64,000 nucleotides of DNA from Microbacterium sp. LCT-H2. GTDB taxonomy: Bacteria > Actinomycetota > Actinomycetes > Actinomycetales > Microbacteriaceae. Below the pieces are notes generated by a model that saw only the letters and a list, made by a program, of their open reading frames with translations, made no database searches and was not told the origin of the DNA. Position 1 is the stretch's first letter. Each line of letters begins with the position of its first letter. The position numbers and the translations under genes were made by a program. Positions 52,654 through 61,686 of the stretch are shown here, piece by piece. The stretch is taken from assembly GCF_001866135.1 (NCBI RefSeq), contig NZ_MODW01000004.1:288044-352043 (forward strand), given 5' to 3'.

Positions 52654-53971
52654 GCGGCTCTGGCGGTCGGTCCGCGGTCGGACGACCCTGGGTGCCACCC
52701 TCGTCGTCGCGGTCGCGCTGCTCCTCGGGGCCTTCTCCTTCTACGGGGTGCTGAGCGCGAGCATCCACGGCAGCACCGAACGCGCGGCGGAGCAGCGGCT
52801 GGAGGAGCTCGTCAGCCGATTCGACGGCCCGGGACGCCGCGGCCCCGACCAGCTCGACGACGACCTCGTGCAGCTGCTCGGGCGCGACGGAGTGGTGCGC
52901 GCGGCGAGCGAGGAGGCCGCCGATGCGCTCGGCGCCACTCCGCTGCCCGTCGACGACGATCCGCAGGTCGTCCGGATCGACGGCAAGCCGATGGTCGTGG
53001 TGTCGGAAGACGTCGACGGCGACCAGACCCTCGTCCTCGCGGTGCCGATGGACGAGGACGCGGAGACCCTGTCGACGGTGGCGACGCTCCTCGTGATCGC
53101 CGTCCCCGCGCTGCTGCTGCTCGTGGCCGTCACGACCTGGCTCGTCACGGGGCGCGCGCTGCGGCCAGTCACCCGTATCCGCCAGGAGGTCGAGGGCATC
53201 ACCGCCGAGCGCCTCGATCATCGGGTGCCGGTCCCCGACACCGCGGACGAGATCCACTCCCTCGCCGTGACGATGAACGGCATGCTCGACCGGCTCGACG
53301 CGGCGGCGACCGCGCAGCGCCGCTTCGTGTCCGATGCCTCGCACGAGCTCCGCTCTCCCCTGGCCACGATCCGTCAGCATGCGGAGCTCGCCCAGGCGCA
53401 CCCGGAGGTGACGAGCATCGACGAGCTCGCCGAGGTGGTGTCCGAGGAGGGGTTGCGGCTGCAGGGCATCGTGGAGTCGCTGCTGCTCCTCGCCCGCCTC
53501 GACGAGGGTGTCGCCGGGAGCACCGAACCGGTGGACCTGGACGACGTGGCCCTCGCGGAGGTGCGTCGGCTGCGGGCCACCGGGCTCGACGTCGACGGCT
53601 CCGGAATCCGTGCGGCCCGCACCGTCGGCGACCCCCGGCTGCTGGGCCAGCTGCTGCGGAACCTCGCCGACAACGCCGCGCGGCACAGCAACGGTCGCGT
53701 GGCGATCGGGGTGGAGCCGCAGGCGGCGCACGTCGTCCTCACGGTCGAAGACGACGGCGCAGGCATCCCGCCGGAGGAGCGGGACCGCATCTTCGAGCGT
53801 TTCGTCCGGCTCGATGAGGCCCGCAGTCGCGACGCCGGCGGCAGCGGGCTCGGTCTCGCGATCGCTCACGGCATCGCCACCGCCGCCCTCGGCGCGATCA
53901 CGGTGGACACGTCCCGGTGGGGCGGCGCCCGCTTCACCGTCACCCTCCCCCTGGCCGGCCCTCTCTCCTGA
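52646..53971 (+). CDS. HAMP-domain sensor histidine kinase
   Basis: A 441-aa kinase with two helices around an extracellular sensor (about 35-150), a HAMP linker (GRALRPVTRIRQEVEGI), HisKA with the histidine in RFVSDASHELRSPLATIRQH, and HATPase_c (NLADNAARHSNG, DDGAGIPPEERDRIFERFVR, GGSGLGLAIAHGI). Start GTG 52646 overlaps the response-regulator stop, so the pair is translationally coupled. Confidence 0.92.
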
Positions 53972-54088
53972 CCCCGCGCCGGGCACAGCTTCGGAGATCC
54001 CCGACGACACCCCGGTACTGGCCGCCGCACGGCGGCGTGTCGTTCCCGAGGTCCGAAGTCGTGCCCGAGATATCGGTTCCTGAACGGG

Positions 54089-54116
54089 GCTTCAGGAGGC
54101 TTCAGGGTGGCTTCAG
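54089..54116 (+). promoter_or_regulatory. Three GCTTCAG direct repeats
   Basis: GCTTCAG occurs at 54089-54095, 54099-54105 and 54110-54116, that is spaced 10 and 11 bp. Direct repeats at one helical turn are the usual target of OmpR-type regulators. They lie 24 bp before the PepSY-like gene and downstream of the two-component operon. Confidence 0.6.
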
Positions 54117-54139
54117 CGGCGTCGGGAGACCATCGAGAC

Positions 54140-55042
54140 ATGAACGACAAGACTCCTGCCCCCGACCAGAACCCCACGCCGGACGAGAACGACGCCGCGG
54201 GTCAGAACTCGGCACCCGCCGGCCCGAGCGCAGGCCAGGACCAGAACGCCGGACCGGGCTCCCCCGCCGGCCACGGCGCGGCCACCGACGCGATCCCCGA
54301 TGCCCCGACGGTCCCGGTCGCACCGACCCCCGGCCCGGCCGCCGCCCCGAACGCCGCCCCGGAGGCACCGGCCGCCGCAACCCCCGCCACGCCCGGACGC
54401 AAGCGCGCGCTCCTGATCGGCGGCGGGATCGCGGCCGCGGTACTGCTCGCCGGCGGAGGCGTCGCGGTGGGTGCCGCGATCGGCGACGAGTTCGGCGACG
54501 ACGACGACCGCCCCGCCATGGAGGGCCCCCGACACGAGGGCGACCACCGCCCGCGCGGAGACCACCGCGGCGACGGGGGTGCCCGCCCGAGTGAAGACCG
54601 GGGCGACCGTGGCCCGGTGACCGGCATCGGCACCGACGACGTCGACGAGCTCCTCGCAATCGCCGCCGCCGCCCAGGACGCCGCCGAGGGCGAGGTCACC
54701 TCGATCGACGCGAAGCGCGACGGAACGTGGGAAGTGCAGCTCACCACGTCCGCCGGGGACGAGACCGAGGTGCGCGTGGACGACGACCTCGCCGCGTCCG
54801 TGGTGTCGACCGACACCGCGGACGACGACGACAAGGGACCGACGCTCACGCTCGACGAGGAGACCATCCGCACTCTCGTCGACGCCGCCCTCGCGGAGGC
54901 CGAGGGGATGATCACCGACCTCGATGTGGACTCCGACGACGTGAGCCCCTACGACGCCTCCGTCCTCACGACGGACAACCGCTCGATCGACATCTCCTTC
55001 GACGCCTCGTTCGCGGTCGTCGGCACCGACGTCGACGAGTGA
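54140..55042 (+). CDS. Membrane-anchored PepSY-like protein
   Basis: A 300-aa protein with a long Pro/Ala/Asp-rich N-terminal segment (about 1-95), one membrane helix (ALLIGGGIAAAVLLAGGGVAVGAAI, near 98-120), a His/Arg/Asp-rich linker and two PepSY-like units (AAQDAAEGEVTSIDAKRDGTWEVQLTTSAGDETEVRVDDDL; DAALAEAEGMITDLDVDSDD). Proteins of this sort often modulate the adjacent kinase or metal sensing. The GCTTCAG repeats suggest it is a direct target. Confidence 0.78.
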   Translation: MNDKTPAPDQNPTPDENDAAGQNSAPAGPSAGQDQNAGPGSPAGHGAATDAIPDAPTVPVAPTPGPAAAPNAAPEAPAAATPATPGRKRALLIGGGIAAAVLLAGGGVAVGAAIGDEFGDDDDRPAMEGPRHEGDHRPRGDHRGDGGARPSEDRGDRGPVTGIGTDDVDELLAIAAAAQDAAEGEVTSIDAKRDGTWEVQLTTSAGDETEVRVDDDLAASVVSTDTADDDDKGPTLTLDEETIRTLVDAALAEAEGMITDLDVDSDDVSPYDASVLTTDNRSIDISFDASFAVVGTDVDE

Positions 55043-55070
55043 CCGCGGCCCTGACGGCTAGCATGCAAGG

Positions 55071-55298
55071 ATGACGAACTCCGATCCGATCGACGAGGTC
55101 TCCATCGGCGGCGAGGTCATCCGCCTCGGGCAGTTCCTCAAGTTCGCGGGACTGCTGGACTCGGGCGGCGACGCGAAAGAGGTCATCATCGACGGCTACG
55201 TCACCGTGAACGGCGAGGTGGACCGGCGCCGCGGGCGTCAGCTCCGCGACGGCGATGTGGTGACCTTCGAGGGCCGGGCGGTCCGCGTCCGGCCCTGA
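55071..55298 (+). CDS. S4-domain RNA-binding protein (YbcJ-like)
   Basis: A 75-aa protein that is one S4 fold: VIRLGQFLKFAGLLDSGGDAKEVIIDGYVTVNGEVDRRRGRQLRDGDVVTF. Stand-alone S4 proteins of this type bind structured RNA, in some species in ribosome quality control or assembly. Its last 61 bp overlap the convergent EamA gene in a different frame. Confidence 0.88.
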   Translation: MTNSDPIDEVSIGGEVIRLGQFLKFAGLLDSGGDAKEVIIDGYVTVNGEVDRRRGRQLRDGDVVTFEGRAVRVRP

Positions 55299-56236
55299 CC
55301 CGGCGTCGCGGAGCCGTGCGCCGCCTCCGGGCCGCGGTTCCGCGCCTCGCTCACGAGCACCATGGTCACGCCGGCGCCGCACAGCACGAACCCGCCGAGC
55401 GTGATCGCGGTGAGGGGTTCTCCGAGCAGCAGCGCCCCGCCGATCGCGGTCGCCGGGGCGACGAGGAAGAGCAGGGCCTGCAGCGCGGTGATGCCGACCC
55501 GGCGCAGCAGCCACCAGTACAGCCCATAGGCACCGAGCGTGGGGAAGACGGCGGTCAGGACCACGGCGATCCAGAACGAGGGTCGCGCCGGCGGCACGAG
55601 TGCCCCGGCGAGCGCGCCGATGACGAGGAGCAGCACGGCGGTCACGCTCACGTGGATGGTCAGGGTCAGCAGCACCCCCGTGCGCACGGCCGTCCGTCGC
55701 TGCACCAGCGTGCCGATCACGAGGCAGACCATCGCCGCCGCCGGAAGCAGGTAGGCGACGAGCGGCGCGGAGCCGGCGCCGAACTGCGACTGCACGACGA
55801 GCAGCACCCCGACCGCCCCGATCACCAGGCCCGCCACCTGGGCGCCGCGCACGCGGAGGCCCAGCACCGGCCCGACCAGCACGGCGACGAGCAGCGGCTG
55901 GACCGCGTCGATCAGCGCGACGGTGCCGGTGGCGATCCCCGCGGCGACGGCCGCGTACACGGCAGCGCAGTAGCCGAACTGGGCGAGCGCGCCGACGACC
56001 GCCTGGATGCCGAGTTCCCGCGCGGTCATCCCCTTCGCCGCTCCGGACATCGCGGCGAGGACCACGAGCAGGACGGCAAGCGGCGTGAACCGCCAGACCA
56101 GGAGCGTCAGGGGGTCGACGTCCGCGGTGGCGACCGCGGGGATGAGGAATCCCGAGCTCCACGTGAGGACGAAGGCCACCGCCGCGCCCACGGTCACGGT
56201 CACGACCCGGGAGAGTATACCGATCTGTTTACTCAT
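55238..56236 (-). CDS. EamA/DMT-family transporter
   Basis: A 332-aa exporter with ten helices in two repeats (AVAFVLTWSSGFLIPAVATADVDPLTLLVWRFTPLAVLLVVL; FPTLGAYGLYWWLLRRVGITALQALLFLVAPATAIGGALLLGEPLT), typical of EamA. The C-terminal tail is hydrophilic and lies in the overlap with the S4 gene. TATAGT at 56248-56243 is 6 nt from the ATG. Divergent from a TetR regulator that likely controls it. Confidence 0.87.
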   Translation of the reverse strand: MSKQIGILSRVVTVTVGAAVAFVLTWSSGFLIPAVATADVDPLTLLVWRFTPLAVLLVVLAAMSGAAKGMTARELGIQAVVGALAQFGYCAAVYAAVAAGIATGTVALIDAVQPLLVAVLVGPVLGLRVRGAQVAGLVIGAVGVLLVVQSQFGAGSAPLVAYLLPAAAMVCLVIGTLVQRRTAVRTGVLLTLTIHVSVTAVLLLVIGALAGALVPPARPSFWIAVVLTAVFPTLGAYGLYWWLLRRVGITALQALLFLVAPATAIGGALLLGEPLTAITLGGFVLCGAGVTMVLVSEARNRGPEAAHGSATPGQGRTRTARPSKVTTSPSRS

Positions 56237-56262
56237 CCCGTCACTATACAGGTAGGTATACT
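56214..56262. promoter_or_regulatory. Overlapping divergent leaderless promoters with inverted-repeat operator
   Basis: AGTATACC (56214-56221) and GGTATACT (56255-56262) are perfect inverted copies enclosing the eamA start. TATACT (56257-56262) is a -10 six bases before the tetR ATG at 56269. On the other strand TATAGT (56248-56243) is six bases before the eamA ATG at 56236. A TetR dimer bound here would block both. Confidence 0.62.
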
Positions 56263-56268
56263 CGTCGC

Positions 56269-56874
56269 ATGTCGACCGCCGTGCCGGAGCTCCCGCCGCT
56301 GACCCCCGGGGCGCGCCGCGTGCTCGATGCCGCCTCCGACCTCTTCTACGAGCGCGGCATCCACGCCGTCGGGGTCGACACCATCGCCGCTGCGGCCGGG
56401 GTGACGAAGAAGACCTTGTACGACCGGTTCGGGTCGAAGGAGGCGCTCGTCGTGTCGTACCTCCAGCACCGGGACGCCCGCTGGCGCGAGCACGTCGCCG
56501 CCCACCTCGCCCGAGTCCCGGAGGCGGGGCCAGCCCGCGTGCTCGCGATCTTCGATGCCGCCATCTCCTGGGTGCCGGGCCACAGCACCAAGGGATGCAG
56601 CGCCATCAACGCGCGCGCCGAGATCGACGGCCCCGGGGACGCCCCGCTGGTGCTCGCCGAGGCTCGTCGCGAGAAGGAGTGGCTGCTCGCGGTCTTCGCT
56701 GAGCTCTGCGGTGAGGCCGGGTTCCACGACCCGGACCGGCTCGCCGAGACGCTCATGCTCCTCTATGAAGGCGCGATCGTCACCGTCGGCATGGGGACGT
56801 TCGCGGAGCCGTTCGCGACCGCTCGGGACAGCGCGCGCCGACTGCTGGAGTTCGCTGCGTCCGACGCGTCCTAG
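56269..56874 (+). CDS. TetR-family transcriptional regulator
   Basis: A 201-aa TetR repressor. DNA-binding region GARRVLDAASDLFYERGIHAVGVDTIAAAAGVTKKTLYDRFGSKEALVVSYLQHRD, ligand-binding helical domain after that. The pattern resembles the AcrR/YxaF group. Divergent from the EamA exporter with an operator between the genes, so it probably represses export of a small-molecule ligand and itself. Its stop overlaps the next, convergent gene by 4 bp. Confidence 0.9.
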   Translation: MSTAVPELPPLTPGARRVLDAASDLFYERGIHAVGVDTIAAAAGVTKKTLYDRFGSKEALVVSYLQHRDARWREHVAAHLARVPEAGPARVLAIFDAAISWVPGHSTKGCSAINARAEIDGPGDAPLVLAEARREKEWLLAVFAELCGEAGFHDPDRLAETLMLLYEGAIVTVGMGTFAEPFATARDSARRLLEFAASDAS

Positions 56875-57347
56875 ACGCCGGTCGTCGGTGACGACGCGCG
56901 CGGCGGCAGCACCGCCCGCACCGTGACCACGAGGAACGCCACGAGCAACACCACCATCGTCACGTCAGCGACGATGTAGGCGTAGTGCGCGCCATCGGTT
57001 CCCGGCGCCTCCCGCCCTGCGATGACCAGGTCGCTCCGCCGGTTGAGGATCGGGCGGATGACGACCACCTCGACGAGGAACACCAGCCACAGCCCGCCGA
57101 GCAGCAGCGCCGAGGAACGCCCGGCACGGGCACGGACGCTGACCACCGTCAGCACGAGGAGCACCGCTCCCGCGAGGACGTTGAGGGCGGTGAACACGAG
57201 ACGACCGATGCCGAGCCCTAGGGGGATCGTGATCCCGGGAGCCAGGAACTTCAGCGGCGCCTCCAGGAACGAGATCGCGACGATCGCTCCGAGCAGGAAG
57301 GCGGGCAGCAGCAGACGCAGCGCGGTCGCCGATCGTCCAGCCCTCAT
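56871..57347 (-). CDS. Four-helix membrane protein of unknown function
   Basis: A 158-aa protein with four hydrophobic segments (LLLPAFLLGAIVAISFLEAPLKFLAPG, LVFTALNVLAGAVLLVLTVV, LLLGGLWLVFLVEVVVI, YIVADVTMVVLLVAFLVVTV). No family confirmed. ATG 57347 has TAGCCT at 57359-57354 exactly 6 nt upstream, consistent with leaderless expression. Convergent with tetR with a 4-bp overlap of stop codons. Confidence 0.68.
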   Translation of the reverse strand: MRAGRSATALRLLLPAFLLGAIVAISFLEAPLKFLAPGITIPLGLGIGRLVFTALNVLAGAVLLVLTVVSVRARAGRSSALLLGGLWLVFLVEVVVIRPILNRRSDLVIAGREAPGTDGAHYAYIVADVTMVVLLVAFLVVTVRAVLPPRASSPTTGV

Positions 57348-57438
57348 GGCCTCAGGCTAACCGGGCGGTCCGCACCCCCTTCGGCGGGTGACCGTGGAAA
57401 TCGGCCCCCCGACCCGCGCTCAGGGGATAATGGGTAAC

Positions 57439-58071
57439 ATGCCACGTCCTACCGACGCCTATCGCGGACTCATGCAGAGCAGCCGGCTGCGGGTTCTCGC
57501 CGCCTTGATGGACACTCCGGGGATCGGCCTCGCCGAGCTCTCCCTCCGCATGGGCCTCCACGTGAACACTTTGCGCGACCACCTCCGCGTGCTCGAGGGT
57601 GAGGGTCTCGCCCGGTCCGAGGTCGAGCACACCGGTCGACGAGGAAGACCGCGGCTGCGCTTCTCCCCCGTGCTGCCGAGTGAGCCGAATGAGATCGAGG
57701 AACGGCGGGTCCAGGAGGCGATCCGTCACGGCGACCTCATGCGCGCGGTGCTCCCGGCGACGCGATCCGGGCTCCCGGAGGCCGCGACGCATCAGCTCGA
57801 CGCGCTGTTCCACCACCTCGACGATGTGGGCCTGCAGCCGGACATGGACGAGAAGGCGATGACCGTCGACCTCTCCCCCTGTCGCTTCCACACGCTGCTG
57901 ACCGATGACCAGACCCTGGTCTGCCGCGTGCACGAGGAACTCATGAAGTCGGTGCTGGCGAGAGCGGGCGGCCCCGTGGAGATCGAACGCGTGATCCCGT
58001 TCACGAGCGCGCACTCCTGCCACGTCCGACTCAGCCTTCGCGAGGAGTCGACGTCTGACGCAGGACGCTGA
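57439..58071 (+). CDS. SufR-like winged-helix regulator with a three-cysteine domain
   Basis: A 210-aa regulator. The HTH is at about 12-65 (SSRLRVLAALMDTPGIGLAELSLRMGLHVNTLRDHLRVLEGEG). The C-terminal domain carries three cysteines (Cys148 in SPCRFH, Cys162 in LVCRVHEE, Cys194 in HSCHVRL) in the positions used by SufR-like proteins for an iron-sulfur cluster. It may sense redox state, nitric oxide or Fe-S status. No suf genes are adjacent. Start ATG 57439 with GATAAT 7 nt upstream; the GTG at 57388 is less likely. Confidence 0.72.
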   Translation: MPRPTDAYRGLMQSSRLRVLAALMDTPGIGLAELSLRMGLHVNTLRDHLRVLEGEGLARSEVEHTGRRGRPRLRFSPVLPSEPNEIEERRVQEAIRHGDLMRAVLPATRSGLPEAATHQLDALFHHLDDVGLQPDMDEKAMTVDLSPCRFHTLLTDDQTLVCRVHEELMKSVLARAGGPVEIERVIPFTSAHSCHVRLSLREESTSDAGR

Positions 58072-58098
58072 CGCCGGGGCTGTAGGAACCGCGCAGAG

Positions 58099-58182
58099 AT
58101 GTCCGCCCGGTACGTCGAGTTCAAGGTCCGCGACAACGAGGTCTTTGGGAAAGCCCTAGGGTACGTGCAGGAGTACTACTGA
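58099..58182 (+). other. 28-codon ORF at the left edge of the low-GC island
   Basis: ATG 58099 to TGA 58182 encodes MSARYVEFKVRDNEVFGKAL and a short end GYVQEYY. It looks like sensible protein sequence but has no clear ribosome-binding site and no recognised family. It may be the remnant of a gene interrupted when the island arrived, or a small leader peptide. Confidence 0.3.
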
Positions 58183-58273
58183 GCGAGTGTTCGCCACACG
58201 CCGCACTACATGGCCACGTCGAGCGGGAGGAGCACGCAGAGACGTGGCAACCAGGCCAATGGGAGGGAGAAGT

Positions 58274-59107
58274 ATGTCAGTCGTGTCCATGAAGCTTGAC
58301 GAGTCCGTCGTCAACGTCTGCCTCACCCATCAACGCTGCCCTCGGATTGGCAAAGGGCCATCTGTCGACTGTGACTGGCGTTGGATCTACGGGGTAGGGG
58401 TCGCGGTATACGAGACGATCGAGGACCTGTTGGAACTTCGACAGCGCCTTTCTGTGGTGCGCGAGGGAATTCTGGCGCGCACCGGCATCGAGGACGCACC
58501 CCGCATGCCTGGGTTCAGGGCGCATGGGTGGCATGCCACGAAGGACGGACCGGAGTTTGCAGAGCCTCTACTCAACGAGCTCGACCGCGGTGCCACCTTT
58601 AAGGGCCATGCCCGCTTCGTCGTCACAGCAACCGCTCTGACATCGACGCAGAAGAATCAGGTCTTTGACTCGCTCTTCATCGAATTGCTGCGTGTGCTGA
58701 TGCCACGGTATCGAGCGCATAAACAGATCGACATCGTTTTCGAAGCAGATCAGAGTCCGCTCACGCGATACGAAGCGATCATCGCCCAGACGCGATCTGG
58801 CACCGACGTAGCAGTGAGCGCCGAGGCCAAAGGCGACTCTGGCCTAGCGATGGCCGACTACCTTCTTTACGCCACACTGAAGTACGTGGCGCGCGTGATG
58901 GAGTGCTGCAAAGCGGAGAACTGCGACGTGCCGCACAACCCGCCTGACGCCAACTCGGTCGACTACAGACCGGACGGCGTCGTCGAGCTCGCGGGCCATC
59001 TCACTGGCGGTGATCACGCCCTCCGCATGTACAAGACGTTTGTTCGCAACATGTCCTCAGTCGTCGAGCTGCCCGGCGTGGTTGGCCGCATCACAGAAAG
59101 CCAGTAG
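58274..59107 (+). CDS. DUF3800-like protein, candidate retron effector
   Basis: A 277-aa protein with an N-terminal MSVVSMKLDESVV, where D9-E10-S11 matches the D-E-S start of DUF3800, an RNase H-like fold. Later conserved features are IDIVFEADQSPLTRYE and DSGLAMADYLLYATLKYVARV. Start ATG 58274 has GGGAGG seven bases upstream; ATG 58259 is an alternative. G+C is visibly lower than in the flanks and codon use differs, suggesting horizontal transfer. DUF3800 is a known accessory class of retrons; in such systems the effector is held in check by the RT-msDNA complex. The specific role here is inferred. Confidence 0.7.
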   Translation: MSVVSMKLDESVVNVCLTHQRCPRIGKGPSVDCDWRWIYGVGVAVYETIEDLLELRQRLSVVREGILARTGIEDAPRMPGFRAHGWHATKDGPEFAEPLLNELDRGATFKGHARFVVTATALTSTQKNQVFDSLFIELLRVLMPRYRAHKQIDIVFEADQSPLTRYEAIIAQTRSGTDVAVSAEAKGDSGLAMADYLLYATLKYVARVMECCKAENCDVPHNPPDANSVDYRPDGVVELAGHLTGGDHALRMYKTFVRNMSSVVELPGVVGRITESQ

Positions 59108-59110
59108 GGT
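59082..59110 (+). promoter_or_regulatory. Candidate promoter for the retron RNA
   Basis: TTGGCC at 59082-59087 and TAGGGT at 59105-59110 are separated by 17 bp. Transcription would start about 7 nt later, at 59117, exactly the first base of the predicted 5' terminal repeat. The promoter would lie inside the end of the DUF3800 gene and its stop codon. Confidence 0.4.
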
Positions 59111-59116
59111 TGGTCC

Positions 59117-59250
59117 CGCCCCTCGGGGAAGACGATTCGGTTGCATTCAACCGTCGAAGCGTCTGCCAACTAGCGGGCGTCGGGCTACCGATTAGGTACG
59201 ATGCCTCGAAAGAGGTATCTGCCGTGGTATATATGCTTCCCCGGGGGGCG
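59117..59250 (+). ncRNA. Predicted retron msr-msd non-coding RNA
   Basis: The gap between the DUF3800 and RT genes folds as a closed unit. The 5' arm CGCCCCTCGGGGAAG (59117-59131) and 3' arm CTTCCCCGGGGGGCG (59236-59250) pair over all 15 positions with one G-U. Inside are hairpin 1 at 59131-59163 (core CGGTTG-CATT-CAACCG, closed by GACG/CGTC) and a longer hairpin 2 at 59186-59229. Hairpin 2 has the stem GATGCCTC/GAGGTATC, a GAAA tetraloop, and an extended lower stem TACCG/TGGTA. A TAGC (59171-59174) between them resembles the retron branching-G context. The layout a1-msr-msd-a2 followed by RT is that of retrons. Confidence 0.68.
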
Positions 59251-59252
59251 CC

Positions 59253-60161
59253 TTGATTTCGTGGGAGTTGTTCTCGGTCCGCGCGCAGCTTTGGGGTTTG
59301 GAGCCTCGCTCTGCCCCTGAGTGGAGAACCTGGGCGCACAGAAACGAGCGGTCCGTTTCGTTCCGGACGAAGGGGCGCTGGAGACAAGCGCACCGCGCAG
59401 TGGGCCGCCTCGACACAGCTCATAAGCAGGCACGCGCGATACTCGCGACCGGGTGGACGCCATCCGATGCAGTACACGGGTTCATCCGCGGAAGGAGCAC
59501 TAAGTCCGCCGCGATGGTGCACGCCGGATCAAAGTCTGCATTGGCGCTCGACCTCGAGGACTTCTTCGGGCAGGTCACGTTCGACCGTGTTGCGGACGCG
59601 CTGCGCGCCCAGTTCGACGAGCGGGTGTGCGACTGGATCAAGGGCGCTTGCTTCCGCGAAGGCGCTATCCCCCTGGGCTACCGCACAAGTCCAGTGCTAT
59701 CGAACCTTGCTTTCCGCGGGATGGACGACGAGATCCAGGACGTCGCCGACGGGTATGGCGTCCACTACACACGCTGGGTTGACGACCTCACGTTCTCTGG
59801 CCCGGGTGTTTCGGACCAGCTGCTCGCTGACATCCGGGGGGTCCTTAGCTCGGGCGGATGGATGGTCAATGACCGCAAGACCAGATTCATGCGACGATCG
59901 CCCTACGTCCTTGGGCTATACGTCGGCCATGACGTTGACAGGCCCCGATTACCTCGCCGGATGAGGCAGCGGATACTAATCGAGACGTATCACTTCTCGC
60001 GGCTCGGCTTTGAGCACTTCTCTCGTGAAGGTGTGATGTCACCCGGTCGCCTGTTCGGTCGCGTCGCCTACGCAAGCGTGATTGAGCCGGAGCTCGCGAA
60101 GCTGCTCAACGATCGAGTGAGCGCAGGTCACAGTCTTGGTCGTCCTCCGACAACGCCCTAG
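59253..60161 (+). CDS. Retron-like reverse transcriptase with divergent active-site motifs
   Basis: A 302-aa RT. Motif A is LALDLEDFFGQV (catalytic Asp100), motif B is IPLGYRTSPVLSNL (140-152), motif C is YTRWVDDLTFSG (Asp177-Asp178), and the retron-type motif Y is YVLGLYVG (218-225) with AxxH before motif A (Ala87-His90). Compared with typical retron RTs it has VDD for ADD, PLG for PQG and VLG for VTG. The start is TTG 59253; no ATG or GTG in frame precedes motif positions sensibly. Its ribosome-binding G-run (59243-59248) is inside the ncRNA 3' arm. Lower GC than the flanks. Confidence 0.85.
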   Translation: MISWELFSVRAQLWGLEPRSAPEWRTWAHRNERSVSFRTKGRWRQAHRAVGRLDTAHKQARAILATGWTPSDAVHGFIRGRSTKSAAMVHAGSKSALALDLEDFFGQVTFDRVADALRAQFDERVCDWIKGACFREGAIPLGYRTSPVLSNLAFRGMDDEIQDVADGYGVHYTRWVDDLTFSGPGVSDQLLADIRGVLSSGGWMVNDRKTRFMRRSPYVLGLYVGHDVDRPRLPRRMRQRILIETYHFSRLGFEHFSREGVMSPGRLFGRVAYASVIEPELAKLLNDRVSAGHSLGRPPTTP

Positions 60162-60243
60162 CTCGCGTCTCCGCCGAACTAACGCAGACGCGGCATCTTC
60201 CGTTCTCAAGGAAGAAGCAACAGGCGCGGAGCCGCACGCGCAC

Positions 60244-60280
60244 ATGAAATGTCCACACGGACACATGGCTGACATTTCAT
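60244..60280. repeat. 10-bp inverted repeat after the RT gene
   Basis: ATGAAATGTC (60244-60253) and GACATTTCAT (60271-60280) are perfect inverted copies around a 17-nt spacer. The 151-bp gap between RT and dnaB is AT-rich at its right end (GAAAACTTCAAAAAACC), marking the boundary of the island. It may be a terminator for the RT or dnaB transcript, or a trace of integration. Confidence 0.45.
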
Positions 60281-60312
60281 TTGAGAGATGGAAAACTTCA
60301 AAAAACCTACAC

Positions 60313-61686
<1,374 letters not shown>

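Noticed and set aside
58099..58182. 28-codon ORF as the retron effector or antitoxin
   Set aside because: No ribosome-binding site and no family; kept only as a low-confidence remnant.
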